This document shows, piece by piece, positions 8,028-16,715 of a DNA stretch of 59,719 bases. This DNA comes from Deltaproteobacteria bacterium. GTDB lineage: Bacteria > Myxococcota > UBA727 > VGSZ01. The DNA lies in contig JADZDP010000189.1 of NCBI GenBank assembly GCA_020850995.1, positions 1 through 59,719 of the forward strand, in the 5' to 3' direction. Numbering within the stretch: the first letter of the stretch is position 1; every line of letters starts with the position of its first letter. Made by a program: the position numbers and the translations under genes. The notes below the pieces were generated by a model. That model was given only the letters and a program-made list of their open reading frames with translations. It did no database searches and was not told where the DNA came from.

Positions 8028-9632
8028 TCACTCGAGGTCGATGAGGTAGCCGCTGTCGACGGCGCGCGCGATGCCGCGTTGCATGATGTCGTGCACCACG
8101 CCGTCGACGAGCACGGGGTCAAACGCGCCGGTGGCGATGATGGAGCGCGGCGTGCGCCCGGCCCGCAGCGCGCTGATGAGCGGCCGCACCTCGGGCGCGC
8201 ATTGGCGCTGGTACACGCTCAGGCGCGCCTCGTCGAACGTGAGCGCCGAGTCGTGCGCCAGGCACTGCTGCTGCTCGTCGGCCTCGTTCATGACCTGCAC
8301 GGCGCGGATCTCGTCGACCAAGGACTCGAGCGGCATGGCAGGTGCCGCCGCGCCCTCGGCGTGCATGACGCTGACGCGCGCCGGGTGCATGCCGAGCGCG
8401 CGCGCCAGGGCCGCGCGCCCCGTCCAGTGCTGATCGCCGCTCCAGCCGTCTGCGCTGGCGAAGCGGCCGTGATCAAGACGTAGCTCGACGCGCGTGTCGT
8501 CGTCGTCGAGCACCACGCGCGCCGACAGGCCGGCGCGCGCGGCGTCGTGCAAGAGCGCGCCCAGCGAGATCTCCTCGGTGGTGCTCGCGATCGGCCCGGC
8601 GCCACCGAGCGCGGCGCGCAAATGCGCGCGCGCGCGACCGAGCGCCAGCACCTGCTCGATGAGCTTCTTCGCCTTCCCGTCCTTCTTCACGTAGGCGTCG
8701 GCGCCCGCGCCGATGCGCGTCAGCTCGTCGAGCAGCTCGTGGTAGGCCGAATGCAGGATGATGCGGGCGTCGGCGGTGGCCGGGTCATTGCGCAGCTCCG
8801 CGATGACGCGCCAGCCGTCGGCCTTGGGCATGTGCAGGTCGGTGACGACGACGTCGGGTCGCAGCGCGCGCGCTTTGGCCAGGCCCGTGGCGGCGTCCTC
8901 CGCCTCGATGACCTCGAAGCCAGCGCGCGCGAGGAACGCGCGGTAGAGCCGACGAACTTCGGGATCGTCGTCGATGAACAGCACCGTGAGGCCGGAGGTC
9001 GCTGCCGCGGGCTCCGCCACGCTCTCGGCGCCGGTGGTCAAAGAGAAGTCGAGCACGGTGGACGACAAGCCCACCAGCGCATCGATGGCCGTGAACGCTG
9101 TGTGCGTACCATACTCGGCGCGCACCACGCGTCCCCGCTCGAAGGTCAAGGTCGCGGGATCGTCGGCGGTGGTGACGTTGACCGTGCCGGTGAACTCGAA
9201 CGACGCCAGCAGCGTGATGGTCCGGTGCAGAGCACCGTGCTGGGAGCGTTCGAGCAGCGGCTCGACGCGCTCGTCTTCCGGCCCCTCGCCAATGACGCGC
9301 TCGATGGCCTCGACGTCGGCGCCGTCGTCGAGCACGGCGCCGGCGCCCAGGCGGAGCGCATCGACGCGCCGCTGCAAGTCCACGGGGCGGCTCACCACCA
9401 AGACCGGCACGGCGGTGAGGGCCGTATCGGCGAGCACGCGCGCTGCCGCGCGCATGCCATCGGTGCTGCCGATATCGGCGAAGAGCAAGACCGCCGTGAC
9501 GCCCTGCTCGTCGAGGAGGCGCGCGGCGTCTCGAGCGTCATCGGCCTTGATGACTTCGGCGACGCAGCCCAGCAGGTCGATGACGCGCTGCGAGGTGGGC
9601 GAGCTCCCGACGGTGGCAAAGCGGTGTCGCAT
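8028..9632 (-). CDS. Response regulator with PATAN/DUF4388-like domain
   Basis: A 534-aa signalling protein. Residues 1-115 look like a degenerate receiver: Asp53 sits at the end of a strand in LLFADIGS, but the acidic pair of strand 1 is missing (FATVGSSP). Residues 130-205 fit a DUF4388/PATAN domain (GTVNVTT, LTFERGRVVRAEYG). Residues 215-335 are a complete receiver: LTVLFIDDDPE, phospho-acceptor Asp265 in VVVTDLHMPKADGW and a lysine in AYVKKD. The tail (about 345-534) has a second PATAN-like part and a helical end. Proteins of this build are common in Myxococcota and act through protein contacts, not DNA binding. The start ATG at 9632 is inferred from the first strand; no kinase is adjacent. 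Confidence 0.75.
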   Translation of the reverse strand: MRHRFATVGSSPTSQRVIDLLGCVAEVIKADDARDAARLLDEQGVTAVLLFADIGSTDGMRAAARVLADTALTAVPVLVVSRPVDLQRRVDALRLGAGAVLDDGADVEAIERVIGEGPEDERVEPLLERSQHGALHRTITLLASFEFTGTVNVTTADDPATLTFERGRVVRAEYGTHTAFTAIDALVGLSSTVLDFSLTTGAESVAEPAAATSGLTVLFIDDDPEVRRLYRAFLARAGFEVIEAEDAATGLAKARALRPDVVVTDLHMPKADGWRVIAELRNDPATADARIILHSAYHELLDELTRIGAGADAYVKKDGKAKKLIEQVLALGRARAHLRAALGGAGPIASTTEEISLGALLHDAARAGLSARVVLDDDDTRVELRLDHGRFASADGWSGDQHWTGRAALARALGMHPARVSVMHAEGAAAPAMPLESLVDEIRAVQVMNEADEQQQCLAHDSALTFDEARLSVYQRQCAPEVRPLISALRAGRTPRSIIATGAFDPVLVDGVVHDIMQRGIARAVDSGYLIDLE

Positions 9633-9741
9633 ACCTTGGTATCGGATCGATCCGGTGAAGTCTTGAGGCCTACATCGGCGGCAGCGCGACCGGCCCGCAG
9701 CGTTCGAACCGAGCTCGAGGCCCCCCGTCGACAACGGAGCG

Positions 9742-10815
9742 CTACCCCAGCGCCTGCGCGTACTCGAGCTCGTCGTCCAGCGCGCCGTGCGCGGCCCCGC
9801 GCTCGGGCTGGGCGCGGCTAAAGAAGGCGTCGACCGCGTCGAGCACTGCCGCCGGCTGCTCGAGCGCCATGGCGCGCTGGCGGAAGTCGCGCGCGCCCTC
9901 GAGCCCACGGGCGTACCACACCAGGTGCTGGCGGAAGGTCTTGACCGCCATCAGCTCGGGCGGTGTGCGCATCAAGCGGCGCTCCTCGTCGGTGCTGAGG
10001 CCGAGGTGGAAGGCAAGGTGCGCCTGCAGGTGGCGCGTGATGAGGGCCACGCGCTCGGCGGGTGCAGGGGGCCCCAGCTCGCGGCCTGCCTTGAGGCTCG
10101 CGAACAGCCACGGGTTGCCGAGCGCGCCGCGCCCGATCATCACTGCGTCGCAGCCCGTCTCGTCGAGCATGCGGTGCGCGTCGGCCACCGAGGTCACATC
10201 GCCGTTGCCGATGATCGGCATGCGCACCGACTTCTTCACACGCGCGATGACGGACCAATCGGCGCGTCCAGCGTAGCCCTGGGCGCGAGTTCGCGCGTGC
10301 ACGGCGAGCGCCGCGCAGCCGACGTCCTCGAGCGCGCATGCGACCTCGACGGCGTTCCTGCTGTTGTCGTCCCAGCCGCTGCGGATCTTGACCGTGACCG
10401 GCACGGCGTCTCCCACCGCGGCGCGCATGGCGCTCACGATGGCGACGGCGCGCGGCACATCGCACAACAGCGCCGAGCCCGCGCCGCTGCCGGTCACCTT
10501 GCGCACCGGGCAGCCCATGTTGACGTCGATGATGTTGGCGCCGTGCTCGGCGGCCGCGCGCGCGGCGGTGGCCATCACCTCGACCACGCCGCCGAAGAGC
10601 TGCACCGAGTGCGGCCGCTCCCGCTCGCGGTCGAAGGTCAAGTACTGCCGCGTGCGTCGGTTCCGGTAGTGGATGCCCGCAGCCGAGATGAGCTCGGTGG
10701 TGGCGAGGCCCGCTCCCATGTCGCGCACGAGGACGCGGTAGGGAAGCTCGCTGACGCTGGCCATCGGCGCCAGCAGAAAGGGCGGGTCGATCTGGTGGGG
10801 ACCGATGTGGAACAA
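9742..10815 (-). CDS. dusB: tRNA-dihydrouridine synthase B
   Basis: Flavoenzyme that reduces uridines in the D-loop of tRNA using NADPH. The TIM-barrel start (DPPFLLAPMASVSELPYR), the catalytic Cys102 in DVNMGCPVRKV and the GSGAGSALL loop typical of DusB are all present, as are the phosphate-binding GNGDV and GRGALGNPW motifs. Length is 357 aa with a proposed TTG start at 10815; the first ATG would remove the first barrel strand and is unlikely. No strong ribosome binding site is seen. The C-terminal helical domain is complete. It is divergent from the CPBP protease gene with about 78 bp between starts, so they may share a promoter region. Confidence 0.9.
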   Translation of the reverse strand: MFHIGPHQIDPPFLLAPMASVSELPYRVLVRDMGAGLATTELISAAGIHYRNRRTRQYLTFDRERERPHSVQLFGGVVEVMATAARAAAEHGANIIDVNMGCPVRKVTGSGAGSALLCDVPRAVAIVSAMRAAVGDAVPVTVKIRSGWDDNSRNAVEVACALEDVGCAALAVHARTRAQGYAGRADWSVIARVKKSVRMPIIGNGDVTSVADAHRMLDETGCDAVMIGRGALGNPWLFASLKAGRELGPPAPAERVALITRHLQAHLAFHLGLSTDEERRLMRTPPELMAVKTFRQHLVWYARGLEGARDFRQRAMALEQPAAVLDAVDAFFSRAQPERGAAHGALDDELEYAQALG

Positions 10816-10893
10816 AGCGCGACGTCCTCGACGTTGTGGAGCTGCCGGATGCGGCGCGTCGAGAGCTTGTCGAAGCGCACGGGAGACGACAAG

Positions 10894-11649
10894 ATGGTGT
10901 CGATGGGCAACGAGCAAGGACGGGGGGGCGCGGTGCGCGGCTATTTCGCCGCCAGCCGCGATCCGTTCACCAGCGCCGTGCTGCTGGTCCCGCTCTTCGT
11001 GTTCTACCAGCTCGGCATCCTGGCCACCGGCAACCTGAGAAACGGCGTCGACTTCGTCACCACCACGCTGTTCACGGTCGTCAACGGTAGCGTCAGCGCC
11101 TACCTGGTGTTCAACGTGGTGGTGCTCGCCGGCTTCGCCATCGCGCTGGTGGCGCTGCGCACCAAGGGGCACTTCGAGGCCCGCATCGTGCCCCTGATGA
11201 TGCTCGAGTGCATGGCGTACGCGTTGGTGTTCGGCGGCGTGGTGGTCGCGCTGGTTCGGGGCCTCGGCCTCGGGGGACTGCTCGGCGTCGGCCTCGCCGC
11301 CGACGCACCAGGCACGATGGGGCTCATCGACAAGGTCGTCATGAGCGCTGGTGCCGGGCTCTACGAGGAGATCGTGTTTCGCTTGGTGCTGATGGGTGGC
11401 CTGTTCTGGCTCGGCCTCAAGGTGATGGCCATGCCGCGTTTCGTCGCGGCGGCGCTGGCGCTCGTCATCTCGAGCGTCGTGTTCTCGGCGGTGCACCACA
11501 TCAGCGAGCCCTTCACGGTCTCGGCGTTCACCTTCCGGCTGTTCGCCGGCGCAGTGTTCGCCGGCCTGTACCACACGCGGGGGCTGGCGGTGGCCGCCTA
11601 TACGCACGCGTTCTACGACGTCTGGATTATGGTGTTTCGCGGCGAGTGA
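10894..11649 (+). CDS. CPBP-family intramembrane protease
   Basis: A 251-aa membrane protein with about six to seven hydrophobic segments. The family signatures are present in order: Glu158-Glu159 with Arg163 (LYEEIVFR), a His pair at 201-202 (FSAVHHISEP), and a third motif near residue 238 (AAYTHAFYD). These match the glutamic-type Rce1/CPBP intramembrane proteases, which cleave or bind prenylated or other membrane peptides; the substrate here is unknown. The ATG at 10894 has GGGAG 8 nt upstream. An in-frame ATG at 10849 exists with no ribosome binding site. Confidence 0.85.
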   Translation: MVSMGNEQGRGGAVRGYFAASRDPFTSAVLLVPLFVFYQLGILATGNLRNGVDFVTTTLFTVVNGSVSAYLVFNVVVLAGFAIALVALRTKGHFEARIVPLMMLECMAYALVFGGVVVALVRGLGLGGLLGVGLAADAPGTMGLIDKVVMSAGAGLYEEIVFRLVLMGGLFWLGLKVMAMPRFVAAALALVISSVVFSAVHHISEPFTVSAFTFRLFAGAVFAGLYHTRGLAVAAYTHAFYDVWIMVFRGE

Positions 11650-11676
11650 CGAGCACTGGGCTGCGCGCGCCGCGCG

Positions 11677-11886
11677 CTACCGCTCCAGATGCGAGAGCTG
11701 CCCGCCAAAGAGGGCGCGCGGCCCGAACAGCATGAGCGCTGCGATGAGCATGGGGTCGCTGTAGTACAGACCGGACTCCACGGCCCACCGCAGCGCAGCC
11801 ACGCGCTGCGCGCGTTCTTCGGGTGTCTCTGTCGCGTCAGCCCAAGGATCTTCGAGCTCGGGCGCCCCCGCGCGCTTGGTGGTCAT
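11677..11886 (-). CDS. FlgM-like anti-sigma-28 factor, short form
   Basis: A 69-aa protein preceded by GGGGAG about 8 nt from its ATG. The core RVAALRWAVESGLYYSDPML followed by IAALML matches the FlgM sigma-binding helix pattern (RV..L..A..SG.Y..D...IA..ML). FlgM binds the flagellar sigma factor until it is exported through the finished hook. The gene lies 77 nt after a FliA-type sigma gene and is cotranscribed with it, as an anti-sigma would be. It differs from the second FlgM here (24847-25158) by having a short N-terminal part and an extra hydrophobic tail (LMLFGPRALFGGQLSHLER). Whether it is exported is uncertain. Confidence 0.65.
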   Translation of the reverse strand: MTTKRAGAPELEDPWADATETPEERAQRVAALRWAVESGLYYSDPMLIAALMLFGPRALFGGQLSHLER

Positions 11887-11963
11887 CTTGGCTCTCCCCT
11901 GCAGGACTTCGGCGCGCTCCGCAGGGAACTCAAGCTGATCCGCGGCCAACCCAGGGCGGTGCG

Positions 11964-12560
11964 TCAGGCGGCCAGCTCGTGGCGCAGCGTCTGCTTGAGG
12001 TGCACCACCGCCTCCGCGTGGAGCTGACACACGCGGCTCTCGGTCACGCCCAGCACCTCGCCGATCTCGCGCAGCGTGAGATCGTTGACGTAGTAGAGGC
12101 CGAGCACCCGCCGCGCGCGCTCCGGCAAGCTGGCGATGGCCGCCGCCAGCGACGCACGTCGCTGGCGGTACTCCACGAGCGAGCGCGGTGAGGGCTGGCT
12201 CGCGGCGAAGCCGTCGAAACCGAGCCCCGCGGCGTCGTCGACCGACACCACCGCCGAGTCGCTCTCGCCGCGCTTGACGCTTGCGCGCACGCCGCGCGGT
12301 AGCCAATCGAGGGCGCGCAGGTGATCGAGGATGGCGCCGCGAATGCGCAGCTCGGCGTACCCGGTGAACGAGGTGGCGCGCGCGGGATCGAAGCGGCGAA
12401 CCGCGTCGATGAGCCCGAGCGAGCCAGCGCCCACGAGGTCGTCGAGCGCGATGTTGCACGGCAGGCGCCGCGCCATGCGCCGCGCGACGCGCTCCACCAG
12501 CGGCAGGTACTGCGTGACGGTCGCGCGTTCGGGGCTCGTCGGTGACAGCGCGTCGCTCAT
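11964..12560 (-). CDS. FliA-family sigma factor lacking region 3
   Basis: A 198-aa sigma-28-type factor. Region 2 is intact (YLPLVERVARRMARRLP, DDLVGAGSLGLIDAVRRFDP, YAELRIRGAILDHLRALDWL). Region 4 is intact too, with its helix-turn-helix (LTLREIGEVLGVTESRVCQL). Between them the helical region 3 found in ordinary FliA is missing and replaced by about 40 residues of linker. The closest relative in the window is the sigma gene at 35193-35873. The ATG at 12560 follows AGG; an upstream ATG at 12611 is in frame but adds no sigma motif. A FlgM-like gene follows. It probably directs a flagellar gene subset, possibly with altered promoter or anti-sigma preference. Confidence 0.85.
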   Translation of the reverse strand: MSDALSPTSPERATVTQYLPLVERVARRMARRLPCNIALDDLVGAGSLGLIDAVRRFDPARATSFTGYAELRIRGAILDHLRALDWLPRGVRASVKRGESDSAVVSVDDAAGLGFDGFAASQPSPRSLVEYRQRRASLAAAIASLPERARRVLGLYYVNDLTLREIGEVLGVTESRVCQLHAEAVVHLKQTLRHELAA

Positions 12561-12563
12561 GCG

Positions 12564-12591
12564 CACCTGGCTATTCACTACCCGTGCCAGA
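12564..12591 (-). promoter_or_regulatory. Weak sigma-54-like site before sigma gene
   Basis: The minus strand reads TGGCACG then GGTA then GTGAA. The -24 half is a perfect match to the sigma-54 consensus, but the -12 half has GTGA where TTGC is expected. The same variant (TGGCACG-N4-GTGA) occurs upstream of the sigma gene at 35873. Here the implied start of transcription would fall only about 3 nt before the ATG, which weakens the case. Confidence 0.2.
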
Positions 12592-12800
12592 GGCGTGCAG
12601 CGCGTCGTCATGCGCCCGCACCAGCCTGCCTACGCCCTTACCCGGGGTCGGCATGACCCAGGATCGCAGCGACGCCTGGTGCATGCGTGACACGGGCGAG
12701 TGCGCGTTGGGGCCTCGCACATTCTCGGCCAGCGATCATCGCGATACAGCCACGGCAATTCGCTTTGGCGATCGCCCGCAGTGATGGCACGCTGAACGCG

Positions 12801-13907
12801 ATGGAGCGCACCACCGATCGGGCGACGATCCTCGTAGTCGACGACGATCTGTTGCATCGTGAGCTGGTGCGCGCGGCGCTCGCCGACATGTGCGCGGTCG
12901 TCGAGGCGGATTGCGCTGACGCAGCACTCCGCGCCGTACAGCGTCATGCCGTGGACCTCGTGGTGCTCGACGTCGTCATGCCGGGCGACTCCGGCATCGA
13001 AGCGTGCCGCGCCATCAAGGCGCTCACGAACGGTCGTGTCCCGGTGCTGTTCGTGTCGGCGCTGCAGGATCGTGAGCATCGGCTCGCCGGCTTGTCTGCT
13101 GGCGCCGACGACTTCCTCACCAAGCCCTTCGACCGCACTGAGCTGCGCTTGCGCGTCGACATGTTCCTGCGCCTACGCGCTCAGGCGCGCACCATCCGCG
13201 AGCAACTCGACGCGCTGCAGCGCCTCGACGCGCTCAAGGACGACCTGGCCTCGCTCTTGATCCACGACCTCAAGCACCCGCTGGCTGGCGTGTTCGCCTG
13301 GCTCGCCATCGCGCGCAGCTCGGCGCCGCCGGAGATCGCCGACGACCTCGACCAGGCGCTCAGCGCGGCCGCGCGCGTGCGCGACGCCATCAACGACCTG
13401 CTGCAGATCCGCGCCTTCGAGCAGGGCCGGCTGGTCCCGGTGTCGAAAGACCTCGCGCTCCACGAGCTGGTCGCGGACGTGGTGTCGACGCACCAGGGCG
13501 TCGCGCAAGGGCGCGAGGTGACCTTGGCAGTGCAGACGACGCCCACCACCTTCGCCGGTGACGCGCAGCTCTTGCGCCGCGCGCTCGACAACCTGCTGGC
13601 CAACGCCATCAAGTATGCGCCGGTCGCCAGCACCATCGACGTCGTCGTGCGGCACGACGGAGCTGACGTCGTCATCGAGGTGTGCGACCGCGGGCCCGGC
13701 GTGCCGGTCGACCGGCGCGCGGATCTGTTCACCAAGTTCGGCGCCCTCGACCCCGCGTCGTTGCGCACGCGCCGCGGGTTCGGGCTCGGGCTCTACCTCG
13801 TGCAACTGGTGGCAGAAGCGCACGGCGGGAGGACGGGCGTGCGCGACCGCCCGCAGGGCGGCGCGATCTTCGAGATCGTGGTGCCGGCCACGTCGGCGGC
13901 GGGGTAG
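12801..13907 (+). CDS. Receiver-histidine kinase (hybrid, receiver first)
   Basis: A 368-aa cytoplasmic protein. Residues 8-125 are a receiver with the acidic pair (ILVVDDD), phospho-acceptor Asp57 in LVVLDVVMP and Lys in FLTKPF. A short coiled linker (ARTIREQLDALQRLDALKDD) leads to a HisKA domain with the phospho-accepting His155 in LLIHDLKHPLAG. The ATPase domain follows, with its N box (DNLLANAIKYAP), DRGPGVP and GFGLGLYLV motifs. It has no membrane segment, so its input comes from another kinase through the receiver. It is divergent from the short FliA gene and convergent with the receiver gene ending at 14004. Confidence 0.9.
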   Translation: MERTTDRATILVVDDDLLHRELVRAALADMCAVVEADCADAALRAVQRHAVDLVVLDVVMPGDSGIEACRAIKALTNGRVPVLFVSALQDREHRLAGLSAGADDFLTKPFDRTELRLRVDMFLRLRAQARTIREQLDALQRLDALKDDLASLLIHDLKHPLAGVFAWLAIARSSAPPEIADDLDQALSAAARVRDAINDLLQIRAFEQGRLVPVSKDLALHELVADVVSTHQGVAQGREVTLAVQTTPTTFAGDAQLLRRALDNLLANAIKYAPVASTIDVVVRHDGADVVIEVCDRGPGVPVDRRADLFTKFGALDPASLRTRRGFGLGLYLVQLVAEAHGGRTGVRDRPQGGAIFEIVVPATSAAG

Positions 13908-14003
13908 CGGGCCCCGCGTGCACCCGAGCTCCGTTGCGTTGATCGAGCCCGGCCACCATCAATGCACGCGATCTCCGCTGTCGACCCGTCGAGTCAGGCG
14001 CGC

Positions 14004-14459
14004 TCAGGCCGAGGTGCGGTAGGTGGTCTTGCCGAAGCGACGCGCCGCCGCCGCGAGATCCGGTGCCGCGGCCTTGGCGGCACGCTCAGCGACGACGCTG
14101 GTGGCGGCGCGCCGTAGCGCCGCCTTGAGCTCGGCGTCGGTCCAGGGCTTCTCGAGGTAGTGGCACACGGCGCTCTCGTTGATGGCGCGGATGGTCGCCT
14201 GGCTGTCGGCGCAGCCGGTCATCAACATGCGAAAGCTCGCCGGCCGGCGCTCGCGCACCAGCGCGAGGAAGTCGACGCCCGACATGTTGGGCATCATGAA
14301 ATCGGACACCACGATGTCGAACGCCTCCTCGCCGATGCGCGTCAGCGCGTCGAGCGGGTCGCTGCAGAACGAGGTGATGTAGCCTTCGTCGCGGAGCGTT
14401 CGCTCGAGCGCGCGGAGCACGCACTTTTCGTCGTCGACGAACAGGACGCTCACGGTCAC
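14004..14459 (-). CDS. Single-domain response regulator
   Basis: A 151-aa receiver with a 25-residue Ala-rich tail and no output domain. Key residues are the acidic pair (LFVDDEK), Asp53 in VVSDFMMPNMSGV, the Thr in MLMTGCAD and Lys in LEKPW. It is related to the receivers at 16208 and 36224. Two GTG codons are possible; the one at 14459 has GGAGG 4 nt away and the one at 14453 has it 10 nt away. The gene follows the NtrC-type gene with a gap of about 140 bp and may have its own promoter. With this build it probably acts like CheY or as a phosphate relay. Confidence 0.85.
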   Translation of the reverse strand: MTVSVLFVDDEKCVLRALERTLRDEGYITSFCSDPLDALTRIGEEAFDIVVSDFMMPNMSGVDFLALVRERRPASFRMLMTGCADSQATIRAINESAVCHYLEKPWTDAELKAALRRAATSVVAERAAKAAAPDLAAAARRFGKTTYRTSA

Positions 14460-14525
14460 GGATCCTCCGAACAGCCGACGAGCCCGCCGAGCGAGGGTGC
14501 CGCAGGCGCGCGGCCCAACATCCGT

Positions 14526-14553
14526 TCTTCGGATCCCCCACGAGGGAACTTCA
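14526..14553 (-). promoter_or_regulatory. Candidate sigma-28-type promoter for receiver gene
   Basis: On the minus strand TGAAGTTC is followed after 12 nt by TCCGAAGA, compared with TAAAGTTT-N11-GCCGATAA in enteric sigma-28 promoters (6/8 and 5/8 matches). It would give a leader of about 60 nt to the receiver gene starting at 14459. Matching motifs occur before two other receiver genes in this window. Confidence 0.3.
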
Positions 14554-14599
14554 GTTGGGATCCCCACCCGGATCAGGTGGGAGCGCCCGCTCGTTTTCG

Positions 14600-16078
<1,479 letters not shown>

Positions 16079-16156
16079 GGGAGCACAATACCTTGGGCGC
16101 GGGTGGCGCGTGCGATGGCGCGGTCGCGACGTCGCACATTGGGACGAGCGCGGATC

Positions 16157-16183
16157 TCAAGTTCCGCCCCCGCGTGGCGATAG
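16157..16183 (+). promoter_or_regulatory. Candidate sigma-28-type promoter
   Basis: TCAAGTTC, an 11-nt spacer, then GGCGATAG: 6/8 and 6/8 matches with the enteric sigma-28 consensus and the exact consensus spacing. It lies 24 nt before the TTG start of the receiver gene at 16208, and GGAGG falls between. This is the best sigma-28 match I found in the window. Confidence 0.5.
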
Positions 16184-16207
16184 CAGTAGGACGAGTCCGG
16201 AGGTCCC

Positions 16208-16693
16208 TTGCCCACTCCTATCAGGATCCTCTTTGTGGACGACGAGCAGCTCATCCTTGCCGCGCTGCGGCGTTCCCTGCGGCGGGAGGGCTTCGAGCTC
16301 TACTTCACGTCCGATCCGCACGCCGCGGCGCGGCTCGTGGGGGAGCATCAGATCGACATCGTGGTCAGCGACTACATGATGCCCGAGCTGAGCGGCGTGG
16401 AGGTGCTCGCGCTGGTGGGGCGCCTGCACAGCAACACGGCGCGCATCATGATGACGGGGCAGGCGGATCGCGCGGCGACCATCCGTGCCATCAACGAGGG
16501 CAACATCCACCGTTTCCTCGAGAAGCCCTGGGATGATGCCGAGTTGAAGCGCGTGCTCCACGAGGTTGGGCGCGACATCGTGGTCCAGCGCGCGTCGGTC
16601 CCCCGCGCCATCGACGGGCGCGCGCTGCGAACGGTCGTGCGGGACGGGAGCGGCACCATCGTCATCAAGGACGCGGAAGGCGAGCGCCCATGA
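16208..16693 (+). CDS. Single-domain response regulator
   Basis: A 161-aa receiver with a short tail of no recognised fold. The acidic pair (LFVDDEQ), Asp55 (VVSDYMMPE), Thr in IMMTGQAD and Lys in LEKPWDD are present. It is very similar to the receiver at 36224, sharing MMTGQAD, FLEKPWDD and LKRVLHE. The start is a TTG with GGAGG 4 nt upstream; no ATG or GTG is available before the first strand. The histidine kinase gene begins 22 nt after its stop, so receiver and kinase probably form an operon, and the receiver may be phosphorylated by that kinase. Confidence 0.85.
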   Translation: MPTPIRILFVDDEQLILAALRRSLRREGFELYFTSDPHAAARLVGEHQIDIVVSDYMMPELSGVEVLALVGRLHSNTARIMMTGQADRAATIRAINEGNIHRFLEKPWDDAELKRVLHEVGRDIVVQRASVPRAIDGRALRTVVRDGSGTIVIKDAEGERP

Positions 16694-16715
16694 GCCGCAG
16701 CGCGTCGAAGGTGGG

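Noticed and set aside
6440..8122. Minus-strand open frame of 560 codons
   Set aside because: It overlaps the plus-strand protein with regulatory-like repeats, which has the better composition and a membrane anchor. The part beyond 7867 is too short to judge.
12785..12800. TGGCACG-N4-ACGC, which fits GG-N10-GC of sigma-54 promoters
   Set aside because: It ends directly before the ATG of the receiver-kinase gene (12801), so transcription would begin inside the coding region.
14541..14585. Dyads around GGATCCCC and CCCACC..GGTGGG as terminator of the NtrC-type gene
   Set aside because: Short stems with long loops and no T-run; the sequence is better explained by a promoter for the next gene.
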